Part shown: positions 33,987-41,348 of the stretch, piece by piece | Position numbering within the stretch: the first letter of the stretch is position 1 | Layout: each line of letters opens with the position of its first letter | From: Fimenecus sp900545625 | Lineage (GTDB): Bacteria; Bacillota; Clostridia; Oscillospirales; Acutalibacteraceae | Assembly: GCA_963931525.1 (NCBI GenBank) | Contig: OZ007023.1 | Span: forward strand, 434,001 to 498,000 | Reading direction: 5' to 3' | DNA: 64,000 nucleotides | Position numbers and translations under genes: made by a program | The notes under the pieces: generated by a model | What the model was told of the DNA's origin: nothing | What the model saw: only the letters and a program-made list of their open reading frames with translations | The model's database searches: none

Positions 33987-34730
33987 ATGTTGGGTAAATT
34001 TGTCAGAGTGCGGGTCACCAAGCCCCTCGGCCGCTTTGACAGCGAGACCAATACGAAATATCTGCTGAACTTCGGCGTTGTCGAAAGCGGGCTGGATGCA
34101 CGCTTCCCTGTTGCGGGCGCCTATATCATGGGCGTGAATCATCCCGTTCGGCGGTTTGACGGGCGCGTCATCGCCATCATTCGGGACAAGCAGGCGCACG
34201 CCGTCTTTTTGGTGGTTTCGCCGAAATCCAAGCGGTTCATCATCCACGATATCCGCCCTGCCGTCGCCTTTCGGCACAAGGGCGAGGGCGTGAAGATCGA
34301 ATGCTTTTACGAACGTTCCTGCGGGGCGGTCGTGTTCCGCGGCGATGCAGAAGAGCGCCGTTTCCTGCTCATCAAAAATAAGCGCAGTGCACATTGGGGC
34401 TTTCCCAAGGGGCATGTGGAGGCGGGCGAGACCGACCTGGATACCGCCAAGCGCGAGGTGCTCGAGGAAACGGGCTTACACATCGATGTGCTCGACGGCT
34501 TTTGCGAGCGTTCCTCCTACACCATTCAGGGGCGCATAGACAAGACCGTTTTGATTTTTCTTGCCACCACCGCCGACACGAAGACCGTCATCCAGCAAAG
34601 CGAGATCGAAGACTATATCTGGCTGCCGTATGCGCGCTGCCTTGCCACGCTCAACTATGAAAACGACAAGGCCATTTTGCAAAAGGCGCAGGCGTTCTTG
34701 ACCGAGCGCAGCGCGTTTGAGGTGCTTTGA
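33987..34730 (+). CDS. Nudix hydrolase with extra N-terminal domain
   Basis: The product is 247 residues; AAGGAG lies 11 nt before the ATG. Residues about 1-105 form a separate domain (MLGKFVRVRVTKPLGRFDS, YIMGVNHPVRRFDGRVIAII) that I cannot name with certainty; it has an inorganic-pyrophosphatase-like look. Residues 108-247 are a Nudix domain starting SCGAVVF, with the full box GHVEAGETDLDTAKREVLEE followed by TGL. The Nudix half resembles Ap4A hydrolases (AHWGFPKGHVE). It is the first gene of the operon; DUF951 begins directly at its stop codon. Confidence 0.85.
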   Translation: MLGKFVRVRVTKPLGRFDSETNTKYLLNFGVVESGLDARFPVAGAYIMGVNHPVRRFDGRVIAIIRDKQAHAVFLVVSPKSKRFIIHDIRPAVAFRHKGEGVKIECFYERSCGAVVFRGDAEERRFLLIKNKRSAHWGFPKGHVEAGETDLDTAKREVLEETGLHIDVLDGFCERSSYTIQGRIDKTVLIFLATTADTKTVIQQSEIEDYIWLPYARCLATLNYENDKAILQKAQAFLTERSAFEVL

Positions 34731-34928
34731 ATGGATGTACGCGTCGGGGACACCCTTGAAATGAAAAAGCCGCACCCCTGCGGCGGCAAGACCTTCCTTG
34801 TCCTGCGCACAGGGATGGATTTCCGCCTGCGCTGCACCACCTGCGGCAGGGAATTCATGGCGCCGCGCGTGAAGATCGAAAAACGCGTGAAAAAAATTCT
34901 GCGGGAAGATGGGAACACGGATGCTTGA
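34731..34928 (+). CDS. DUF951 family small protein
   Basis: The product is 65 residues. The start ATG directly abuts the Nudix stop codon. The pattern EMKKPHPCGG...F.VLR.GMD.RL.C..CGR (one CGG and one CxxC) is the DUF951 signature, with four potential metal-binding positions including three Cys and one His. The family often lies by ychF or prfA and its role is unknown. Its stop overlaps the prfA start by 8 bp. Confidence 0.85.
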   Translation: MDVRVGDTLEMKKPHPCGGKTFLVLRTGMDFRLRCTTCGREFMAPRVKIEKRVKKILREDGNTDA

Positions 34929-36006
34929 AAAATTACAGGGGATCACGTCGCGGCTTTACGAGCTGGAGCGCACTTTGTGCGCGCCGGAGACGGCGGCGGA
35001 TCCCAAGCGCTTTGCCGCGCTCATGCGTGAAGCAAAGCAGCTTCGTCCCATTGCGGACGCATACAGTGCCTACCAAAAGGCCGAAGCCGACCGCGACGCG
35101 GCGCGCGAGCTGCTCGCCGAGGGCGGCGCGGATCGGGAAATGCGGGACATGGCGACCGAAGAGCTGCGCAGCGCCGAGGAAAAACTCGAACAACTCGACC
35201 GGGAGCTGCGCGTGCTGCTTTTGCCGCGCGACCCGAACGATGAGAAAAACGTCATTACGGAGATCCGCGCGGGCGCAGGCGGCGATGAGGCCGCATTGTT
35301 CGCCGCGCGGCTTTTCCGTATGTATTCGATGTACGCCGAACGCAAGGGCTGGAAGCTGGAGGTCGTAAACGCCTCCGAAACGCAGCTCGGCGGGCTCAAA
35401 GAGATCAGCTTTATGATCGAGGGCGAGGGCGCGTATTCGCGCATGAAGTTTGAAAGCGGCGTCCACCGCGTCCAGCGCGTGCCGGAGACCGAGAGCCAGG
35501 GGCGCATCCACACCTCCACTGCCACCGTTGCGGTGCTGCCCGAAGCCGAGGAGGTGGAATTTGAGCTTGACCCGGCGGATCTGCAGATCGATGTGTTCCG
35601 TTCCTCCGGCGCCGGCGGGCAGAAGGTCAACAAGACCTCCTCCGCCATCCGCGTGACGCACCTGCCCACAGGGATGGTCGTCGAGTGTCAGGACGAGCGC
35701 AGCCAGTACCGCAACAAGGACAAGGCGCTTGCCGTCCTGCGCGCAAGGCTTTACGAGATCGAGCGCAAAAAGCAGGAGGCCGAGATCGCGGGCGAGCGCC
35801 GTTCGCAGGTCGGCACCGGCGACCGCAGCGAGCGCATCCGCACCTACAACTTCCCGCAGGGGCGCGTGACCGACCACCGCATTGGCTTAACGCTCTATCG
35901 GCTTGAAGCCGTCCTCGACGGCGACCTTGACGAGATCATCGACGCGCTTCTTGCCGCCGACGCCGCCGAGAAGCTGCAAAACGCCGGGGAAACGAGCAAA
36001 GAATAA
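34921..36006 (+). CDS. prfA: Peptide chain release factor 1
   Basis: The product is 361 residues from the ATG at 34921, chosen because MLEKLQGITSRL matches the family start; an ATG four codons earlier is possible. The catalytic GGQ loop is in SSGAGGQKVNKTSSAIR. IRAGAGGDEAALFA is conserved in domain 2/4. The expected PxT-type anticodon-like motif region follows VHRVQRVPETESQGR. It releases peptides at UAA and UAG codons. It overlaps DUF951 by 8 bp, so translation is coupled. Confidence 0.96.
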   Translation: MLEKLQGITSRLYELERTLCAPETAADPKRFAALMREAKQLRPIADAYSAYQKAEADRDAARELLAEGGADREMRDMATEELRSAEEKLEQLDRELRVLLLPRDPNDEKNVITEIRAGAGGDEAALFAARLFRMYSMYAERKGWKLEVVNASETQLGGLKEISFMIEGEGAYSRMKFESGVHRVQRVPETESQGRIHTSTATVAVLPEAEEVEFELDPADLQIDVFRSSGAGGQKVNKTSSAIRVTHLPTGMVVECQDERSQYRNKDKALAVLRARLYEIERKKQEAEIAGERRSQVGTGDRSERIRTYNFPQGRVTDHRIGLTLYRLEAVLDGDLDEIIDALLAADAAEKLQNAGETSKE

Positions 36007-36082
36007 CAGAGTAAACAGGAGGCGGTTCTGTGCCTTTGCGGGGCGCAGCGCCGTCCTTTTTCTCTTCCGCCGCAGGTAAACT

Positions 36083-36113
36083 GTCGGTCGAGCCGGCTAA
36101 ACCGACGGTCGGT
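36083..36113. promoter_or_regulatory. Possible operator: repeated GTCGGT/ACCGAC half-sites
   Basis: GTCGGT (36083-36088), ACCGAC (36101-36106) and GTCGGT (36108-36113) give an overlapping set of inverted half-sites that ends at the -35 box of the XRE regulator gene. Autoregulation is an inference. Confidence 0.35.
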
Positions 36114-36141
36114 TGCGAAAGATTCAGCGGTCTGCTAAGAT
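36113..36141 (+). promoter_or_regulatory. Promoter of the XRE regulator gene
   Basis: TTGCGA (36113-36118), 17 nt, and TAAGAT (36136-36141), followed by AAAGGAG and the ATG at 36172. A moderate match. Confidence 0.5.
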
Positions 36142-36171
36142 GCAAGTATCCCAACAAAGGAGCGAAAACGC

Positions 36172-36570
36172 ATGAAAAAAACATTCGGAACGAAGATCGC
36201 AGAGATGCGCAAGGAAAAGGGCATGACACAGCTTGAACTTGCCGAAAAAATGGGCGTTACAGATAAAGCCGTTTCCAAATGGGAACGCGACTTATCCTTC
36301 CCGGATGTCAATTCCATTCCCAAGCTCGCCGAGATCTTCGACGTGACCGTTGACGAGCTCATGCAGGGGAAAGCGGCTGCGAAAGGGACGGCTGCCGCCG
36401 GCCGAGTTTCGGCGTTTGTCCGGCTCGCCTTAAAGGGCGTCGCGCTGGCGATGGGGATCGCCGTCGCCGTGCTGTCGTTTCTGGGTGAGATTGAAACCGC
36501 CGACGCCGTCGGTATGCTGGGCATCGGCCTCGCCGCGCTCGCGATCACACAGCTTTCGGAAAAGGACTAA
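36172..36570 (+). CDS. XRE-family regulator with C-terminal membrane segments
   Basis: The product is 132 residues. Residues 5-60 are a helix-turn-helix domain (IAEMRKEKGMTQLELAEKMG, VTDKAVSKWERDLSFPD). Two hydrophobic helices follow near 82-103 and 110-126, so the protein is probably membrane-tethered. AAAGGAG lies before the ATG and a strong terminator follows. Such small HTH-TM proteins are common in Clostridia and usually act on nearby genes or themselves; the target is unknown. Confidence 0.88.
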   Translation: MKKTFGTKIAEMRKEKGMTQLELAEKMGVTDKAVSKWERDLSFPDVNSIPKLAEIFDVTVDELMQGKAAAKGTAAAGRVSAFVRLALKGVALAMGIAVAVLSFLGEIETADAVGMLGIGLAALAITQLSEKD

Positions 36571-36580
36571 CAGCCAATGC

Positions 36581-36618
36581 AAAACCGCCCGGTTCCGTAA
36601 GGGAGCCGGGCGGTTTTT
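36581..36618 (+). terminator. Terminator of the XRE regulator gene
   Basis: A perfect 12-bp stem AAAACCGCCCGG/CCGGGCGGTTTT (36581-36592 with 36606-36617), followed by TTGTTTC. Confidence 0.85.
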
Positions 36619-36636
36619 GTTTCGTGCGTCAGCGCG

Positions 36637-36784
36637 TTATTCCACCGACTGCTGCGCCTTCTGCGCTTCTCTGAGCGCGTGCGCGAGCCGGTCGGGGCAG
36701 GAGGTCGGGCGCATTCCGCAGCGGATACCCGAAAGCGTGTCGATCACTTCATCGACCTTGCGGCCGCACACCAAACGTGCCACG
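36637..36784 (-). pseudogene. Truncated second copy of the TSCPD gene
   Basis: The reading frame, including its stop at 36637, encodes the last 48 or so residues of the TSCPD protein at 37868-38131 (VARLVCGRKVDEVIDTLSGI, then CG and RPTSCPD) with a few changes near the end. Similarity stops abruptly at 36784, and the frame upstream meets a stop within about 30 bp with no ATG. It is therefore a 5'-truncated duplicate. It marks the left border of the barnase/barstar segment. Confidence 0.8.
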
Positions 36785-36907
36785 ATCGGTTTTGTAACGT
36801 TTTGTTACAATTTCTCGAAAATGTACGGGTTGTCCCTTCAGTCTCCTTCGCTTCGCCGTATATATGAAAGGCCTTTGGTCTTTACCGCAAAGCAAGGGCG
36901 TGTTAAA

Positions 36908-37492
36908 ATGTATGTGAAAACCGTATATGGGTACACCCTTTCGGAGCCTGTATCCAAAGGGCTCTTGGATACCTATGACCCGCCCACTGCGGAAAGCCGC
37001 CATTTTTTGAACTGGATCGCAATGCTGGATCTGAGCACCTGTCAGGATTGCCGCAGCCGGCACGGGCAGATTTATCCGAGAAACGAGCCGCCGGAAAAAA
37101 AGCCGCCGCTTCATCTGAATTGCCGGTGCGAGATAAAGCCGATGGAGGCTGTAAAAGCCGGAGAAGGCACCAAGGACGGGGAAAACGGCGCGGACTGGCG
37201 GATAAAGTATCACGGCGCACTGCCGGATTATTACATTACCGAAGAAGAGCTCTTGGCATTAGGCTGGAGGCACGGGAAGCCGCCCGCGAAATTTGCCCCG
37301 GGAAAAATGTTGACAAGAGGAATTTACTGGAATGATAACAACCATTTGCCGCAAATCCCCGGACGGATCTGGTATGAAGCGGATATCAATTATTACAGCG
37401 GGCGGCGAAACGGGCACCGCCTGCTGTGGTCTAACGACGGGCTTATGTTTGTCACCTACGATCACTATGAAACATTTTTGGAAATCATTTAA
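36908..37492 (+). CDS. Barnase-family ribonuclease toxin with Cys-rich N-terminal domain
   Basis: The product is 194 residues; AAGGG lies about 9 nt before the ATG at 36908. Residues about 99-194 match the barnase fold: YHGALPDYYITEEELLALGW, PGKMLTRGIYW and YEADINYYSGRRNGHR. The catalytic equivalents are present: Glu157, Arg167, Arg171 and His186. Residues about 35-76 have CxxC (45, 48), His52, His69, Cys72 and Cys74, like the Cys/His motif of phage head-morphogenesis proteins; it may bind metal. There is no signal peptide. The barstar-like gene follows after 13 bp. The product is predicted to degrade RNA unless bound by that protein; delivery is unknown. Confidence 0.88.
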   Translation: MYVKTVYGYTLSEPVSKGLLDTYDPPTAESRHFLNWIAMLDLSTCQDCRSRHGQIYPRNEPPEKKPPLHLNCRCEIKPMEAVKAGEGTKDGENGADWRIKYHGALPDYYITEEELLALGWRHGKPPAKFAPGKMLTRGIYWNDNNHLPQIPGRIWYEADINYYSGRRNGHRLLWSNDGLMFVTYDHYETFLEII

Positions 37493-37505
37493 GGGAGGAC
37501 GGCAC

Positions 37506-37799
37506 ATGGAAGCGAAAAAAACGGTCACGCTTGATCTGACCGGCTGCAAATCCTTGGGGGAGCTGCACCTGCGGATCAAAAAAACCTTTGATTTTCCCGA
37601 TTTTTACGGGCAAAATTGGGATGCCTTTTGGGATCTGCTTTGGAGTGAATGCGATGCGAATCGGATTGTTGTTTTAGGTATGAAAACCTTATCGGAAGAA
37701 TACGCGTGGCATTTAGATAAAATGCTGGAGATTCTTCAAAGGTTAAAGGCCCATAGAGCCAAATACGGCGACGAGATCGAAATCGTAGTCCATCCCTGA
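37506..37799 (+). CDS. Barstar-family ribonuclease inhibitor (immunity protein)
   Basis: The product is 97 residues; GGAGG lies before the ATG at 37506. DFPDFYGQNWDAFWDLLW is the barstar core, whose acidic helix (Asp and Glu residues) plugs the barnase active site. The preceding LDLTGCKSLGELHLRIKK is the first strand and helix. Pairing with the barnase-like gene 13 bp upstream makes the immunity role very likely. A strong bidirectional terminator follows. Confidence 0.92.
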   Translation: MEAKKTVTLDLTGCKSLGELHLRIKKTFDFPDFYGQNWDAFWDLLWSECDANRIVVLGMKTLSEEYAWHLDKMLEILQRLKAHRAKYGDEIEIVVHP

Positions 37800-37809
37800 C
37801 GGTTTTGCA

Positions 37810-37851
37810 AAAACGGGGCTGTATCCTGGATTTAGGATACAGCCCCGTTTT
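37810..37851. terminator. Bidirectional terminator between barstar and TSCPD genes
   Basis: A perfect 18-bp stem (37810-37827 with 37834-37851) with A/T tails on both sides separates convergent genes. Confidence 0.9.
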
Positions 37852-37867
37852 CTTTTGCTTTTCTGCC

Positions 37868-38131
37868 TTATTCCGCCGGCGGCTCTGCCTTCTGCGCTTC
37901 TCTGAGCGCGTGCGCGAGCTGGTCGGGGCAGGAGGTCGGGCGAAGCCCGCAGCGGATGCCCGAAAGCGTGTCGATCACTTCATCGACCTTGCGGCCGCAC
38001 ACCAAACGTGCCACGCCCTGCGTGTTGCCGTTGCAGCCGCCGTAGAACTTTACGTTTTTGATCACATCGCCGTCGAGCTCGACTTCGATCTGCTGCGAGC
38101 ACGTCCCGCGCGTGCGATAGGTATAGGTCAT
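37868..38131 (-). CDS. TSCPD domain protein, intact copy
   Basis: The product is 87 residues from the ATG at 38131, preceded by AAAGGAG. It has the TSCPD-family Cys pattern (GTCSQQ, GGCNGNTQG, LVCGR, IRCG, TSCPDQLA), related to the extra domain of some ribonucleotide reductases, and may bind metal or nucleotides; function unknown. The last 48 residues or so are duplicated at 36637-36784 on the far side of the barnase/barstar pair. Confidence 0.85.
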   Translation of the reverse strand: MTYTYRTRGTCSQQIEVELDGDVIKNVKFYGGCNGNTQGVARLVCGRKVDEVIDTLSGIRCGLRPTSCPDQLAHALREAQKAEPPAE

Positions 38132-38433
38132 GGTAAAAACTCCTTTATTTGCTAATATGTCTCTGCGTGCCTGCCTTAGATGGGAAAACAGGCAATGCGC
38201 ATTTTCGGTCGCGATAAAACCGAAGGATCTCCGATGTAGGGCGGGGGCTTGCTCCCGCCGCAAAAAGTATAGATTTTGTCCTTTCCGGGGAACACGGACA
38301 GAAACTTTTTAGGATAAACAAGAAATGGTTTGGTTGAACCATTGCCCACGGCGGGAGCAAGCCCCCGCCCTACGGTTTCTGCAAAGTTTCGGCTTTCCGC
38401 AGATTTGCCCACCACGCATCTATCGTTTAGGAT
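38132..38433. other. Gene-free gap with MITE-like element
   Basis: The gap between the TSCPD gene and rsmA is taken up by one MITE-like repeat, followed by a TTAGGATCTAAGATCTGACA run just past the rsmA stop. Confidence 0.6.
38236..38373. repeat. MITE-like element, GTAGGGCGGGGGCTTGC family
   Basis: Inverted ends of about 25 bp (38236-38261 and 38349-38373; GTAGGGCGGGGGCTTGCTCC and its complement) enclose a core of about 87 bp starting AAAAAGTATAGATTTTGTCC. A related core and the same right end occur near 62830-62945. Confidence 0.65.
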
Positions 38434-39303
38434 CTAAGATCTGACATCTAAAAGCCGATTCGCCAATTCCGCGAGCTTTTCCATCGGGATCTTTTCGGCG
38501 CGCACGTCGGCGGGCAGTCCCGTATCGGCGATCGCCTCGGCAACCGCTGCTTTCGGCAGATTCAAGCCCGCCGCGATACCGTTCACCGCCGTCTTGCGCC
38601 GCTGGGCGAACGCCGCACGCACCATTCTGAAGAAATACGCTTCGTCGCGCAGTTCGACCGCGGGTTTTTCCCGCACGCACAATTCGATCACGGCGCTGTC
38701 CACCTTCGGCGCGGGCAGGAAGGCTTCGCGCCCGACCGTAAAGAGCGTGCGTGCCTCGGCGTAATAGCGCACCGCCACCGTGACTGCGCCCGCTTCCCGC
38801 GAGCCGACCTCGGCGCAAAGGCGCTCGGCGGCCTCCTTTTGCACCATGACGACCAGTTTTTCGATCGGCAGACGGCACTCCAAAAGCCGCATGAGCAGCG
38901 GGGAGGTGATATAATACGGCAAATTTGCGCACACCGCGATGCGCGCGCCCTCGCCGAAGCGTTCGCGCAAAAGCGCGTGGAGGTCAAGCTGCATGGCGTC
39001 GCCCTCGACAAGCTCCACGTTGTCATAGTCCGCGAGCGTCTCCCGAAGCACAGGGAACAGCCTGCGGTCAAGTTCTACGGCGACGATCTGCTTTGCCTGT
39101 TCGCAAAGGCTTGCGGTCAAAACGCCGATGCCCGGGCCGATTTCCAAAACACAGTCCGCACCCTCCCGCGTTGCCGCCCGCGCCATTTCGGGGCAGACGG
39201 TCGGGGCGATCAGGAAATTCTGCCCGAGCGCTTTTGAGAACGAAAAGCCGTGGCGCGAAAGGACGGCGCGCACCGTCCTTTCGTCGGAAAGATCAAAACG
39301 CAT
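38434..39303 (-). CDS. rsmA: 16S rRNA (adenine1518-N6/adenine1519-N6)-dimethyltransferase
   Basis: The product is 289 residues from the ATG at 39303, which lies inside the end of the aminotransferase gene (11-bp overlap), so translation is likely coupled. SAM motif I is LEIGPGIGVLTASLC, the catalytic NLPYYITSP loop is intact, and the C-terminal domain is typical. It dimethylates two adjacent adenines near the 3' end of 16S rRNA (KsgA family). Length is normal. Confidence 0.95.
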   Translation of the reverse strand: MRFDLSDERTVRAVLSRHGFSFSKALGQNFLIAPTVCPEMARAATREGADCVLEIGPGIGVLTASLCEQAKQIVAVELDRRLFPVLRETLADYDNVELVEGDAMQLDLHALLRERFGEGARIAVCANLPYYITSPLLMRLLECRLPIEKLVVMVQKEAAERLCAEVGSREAGAVTVAVRYYAEARTLFTVGREAFLPAPKVDSAVIELCVREKPAVELRDEAYFFRMVRAAFAQRRKTAVNGIAAGLNLPKAAVAEAIADTGLPADVRAEKIPMEKLAELANRLLDVRS

Positions 39304-40477
39304 GGCGCAGCTCGCCGAGGATCTCCATCCCCTTGACGATGTTCTCATCCGACGGCGTGGTGAAGTTCATGCGGAAGCAGTTGGTCGTTTCGCCCTCTTC
39401 CACGGTGAACGCGCTGCCGGGCACGACCGCGACCTTCTTTTCCACGGCGCGCGCACAGAAATCAAGCATATTGACCGAATCGGGAAGACGGCACCAGACG
39501 AACATGCCGCCCTCGGGGCGCACATACTCGACAAAGCCGCCGAGCTTTTCGTCAATGAGGTCGCACATCAAATTCAGCTTGCGGCGGTAAATTTCGCGGA
39601 TCTTTTGGATGTGCGCTTCGAAATCGGTGGTCGCCATCCATTCGTCCACGAGCATCTGAGTAAACATGGGCGTGTGCGTATCCGCCGCCTGCTTGCCGAC
39701 GGTCATTTTCGCGACGATCGGCGCGGGGGCAACCGTGTACCCGACGCGCACGCCCGGCGCGAACACCTTGGAGAATGAGCCCGCGTAAATGACGATGCCG
39801 TCTTCGTCCATGCTCTTGATGCTCGGCAAAGCTTCGCCCGCCACGCGCAGCTCGCCGTAGGGGTTATCTTCGAGGATCAGTACGCCGTACTGCTTTGCGA
39901 GCGCATACAGCTTCTTGCGCTTTTCGAGGGACATCGTCGCGCCCGAGGGGTTCTGGAAATTCGGGATGGTGTAGATGAAACGGACGTTTTGGTTCTCTTG
40001 GAGCTTCTGTTCGAGAATATCCATATTCATGCCGTCCGCTTCGACCGGCACACCGCGCAGCTGCACGCCGTAGGAGCGGAAGCAGTTAAGCGAACCGATG
40101 AACGACGGCGATTCGCTGATGACGATGTCGCCGAAGTTGCAAAGCGTCTTGGTCGCAAGATCCATGACCTGCGTCGCGCCCGAAGTGATGATCAGATCGT
40201 CAAAATCACGCCCGATGTTGTGCTTTTCTTTCATATAGGCTTTGACGCGTGCGCGAAGCGGCGCATAGCCTTCCGTCACGCCGTATTGCAGGGCGGTAAC
40301 AGGTTCTTCCTCGAAAATGCGCTTCGAAATGGCGCGCACCGCCTCCACGGGGAACGCTGCGGCATCCGGGTTGCCCGCCGCAAAGGGGATGACCGAGGGA
40401 TCAGCGGTGGCTTTCAAAATTTCGCGGATCGCCGACGGCTGCAGCGAAGAAATGCGTTTGGAAAATGTGTATTCCAT
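39293..40477 (-). CDS. PLP-dependent aminotransferase (class I fold, 2-aminoadipate-type)
   Basis: The product is 394 residues; the ATG at 40477 follows AAAAGGGAG. The substrate loop IPFAAGNPDAAAFPV, IPNFQNPSGATMS and the PLP lysine in AGSFSKVFAPGVRVGY are the MocR/LysN-type aminotransferase features, without a DNA-binding domain. It transfers amino groups between an amino acid (aromatic or 2-aminoadipate in studied relatives) and 2-oxoglutarate. It is co-transcribed with rsmA from a good promoter. Confidence 0.88.
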   Translation of the reverse strand: MEYTFSKRISSLQPSAIREILKATADPSVIPFAAGNPDAAAFPVEAVRAISKRIFEEEPVTALQYGVTEGYAPLRARVKAYMKEKHNIGRDFDDLIITSGATQVMDLATKTLCNFGDIVISESPSFIGSLNCFRSYGVQLRGVPVEADGMNMDILEQKLQENQNVRFIYTIPNFQNPSGATMSLEKRKKLYALAKQYGVLILEDNPYGELRVAGEALPSIKSMDEDGIVIYAGSFSKVFAPGVRVGYTVAPAPIVAKMTVGKQAADTHTPMFTQMLVDEWMATTDFEAHIQKIREIYRRKLNLMCDLIDEKLGGFVEYVRPEGGMFVWCRLPDSVNMLDFCARAVEKKVAVVPGSAFTVEEGETTNCFRMNFTTPSDENIVKGMEILGELRHAF

Positions 40478-40507
40478 GAGAACACTCCCTTTTCAAAATC
40501 AACAGCT

Positions 40508-40536
40508 ATTGTAGCACACTGCGTAAAAAAGCGCAA
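40508..40536 (-). promoter_or_regulatory. SigA-type promoter of the aminotransferase-rsmA operon
   Basis: TTGCGC (40536-40531), 17 nt, and TACAAT (40513-40508), about 30 bp before the start at 40477. Confidence 0.7.
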
Positions 40537-40559
40537 CCGTTCGGTATAACTGCAAAAGC

Positions 40560-40589
40560 GAATACACATGCAAAAAACGGGGCATACTG
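40560..40589 (+). promoter_or_regulatory. Possible SigF/SigG-type sporulation promoter
   Basis: GAATA (40560-40564), 15 nt, and GGGCATACTG (40580-40589). The latter matches the forespore -10 pattern GGnnAnAMTR. It lies close before the SpoIIQ-like gene, whose Bacillus relative is under SigF. The -10 box is only 5 nt from the ribosome site, so the leader would be very short. Confidence 0.35.
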
Positions 40590-40607
40590 CTTTCGGAGGT
40601 GTCCCGT

Positions 40608-41348
40608 ATGGAAAACCGTGAACCGAGAAAAACAAGGAAAAGGAAAAAGCTGACGCGGCGCGCCGCAGTGCTGTATCTCACGCTGGCGGTCTGTGTTTTG
40701 GGCGTAGGCGTTGCCGCGCGCACGGCGATGAATTTCCAGATGAAGCCGCAAAGCGACGAAGCCGAGACGACCGAAGCGCCGACCGAGGCGCAGACGGTGC
40801 GCTTTTCCGCAGAGGAGCTGACCGCGCCCGCCGCACCGAACCGTGAAACTTCCACCGAAGCGGCGGAGGAATCCGGCGGCGTTTATACGCCGGAAGACGC
40901 CGAAGGCCTTGCCGTCGCCGCGCAGGAGGACGGCATCGAGCGTGCGGCATCGTTTGTCACGCCGCTGGACGGCGACAGGGATAAGGGCTTTTCCAACGGC
41001 GAAATGGTGCAGTCCGCGACCATGGGCGACTGGCGCGTGCACAACGGCGTGGATTTCCGCGGCGCGGTGGGCGACCCCGTGAAGGCGATCAACAACGGGG
41101 TGGTCAAGGCGGTGTATGACGATGTGCTGTGGGGCACGGTCGTGGAGATCGACCACGGCGACGGGCTGATCGCGAAGTACTGCGGGCTCGGTAAAGGCAG
41201 CACCGTGGAAGTCGGCGCGACGGTCAGCGTCAACGACAAGGTCGGCAACTTAGGCACGATCCCCATTGAAGCCGCAGACGAAACGCATCTGCACTTAGAG
41301 CTTTGGCAGGACGATGCGGCGATTGATCCGATGACGGTGTTTTCGTAA
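40608..41348 (+). CDS. SpoIIQ-like membrane-anchored LytM (M23) peptidase
   Basis: The product is 246 residues from the ATG at 40608, 6 nt after GGAGGTG. The very basic N-terminus is followed by one transmembrane segment near 20-40, a Glu/Thr/Ala-rich linker to about 105, and an M23 domain. The metal ligands appear intact: His and Asp in HNGVDFRG and the HLHLE pair. SpoIIQ joins mother cell and forespore during engulfment; in Clostridia it often keeps its zinc site. An ordinary M23 endopeptidase is the alternative; the forespore-like promoter favours SpoIIQ. Confidence 0.75.
   Translation: MENREPRKTRKRKKLTRRAAVLYLTLAVCVLGVGVAARTAMNFQMKPQSDEAETTEAPTEAQTVRFSAEELTAPAAPNRETSTEAAEESGGVYTPEDAEGLAVAAQEDGIERAASFVTPLDGDRDKGFSNGEMVQSATMGDWRVHNGVDFRGAVGDPVKAINNGVVKAVYDDVLWGTVVEIDHGDGLIAKYCGLGKGSTVEVGATVSVNDKVGNLGTIPIEAADETHLHLELWQDDAAIDPMTVFS

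Noticed and set aside
36485..36907. An upstream extension of the barnase-like gene
   Set aside because: The longer frame runs through the XRE gene end, a terminator and the TSCPD remnant; the ATG at 36908 has the only suitable ribosome site.
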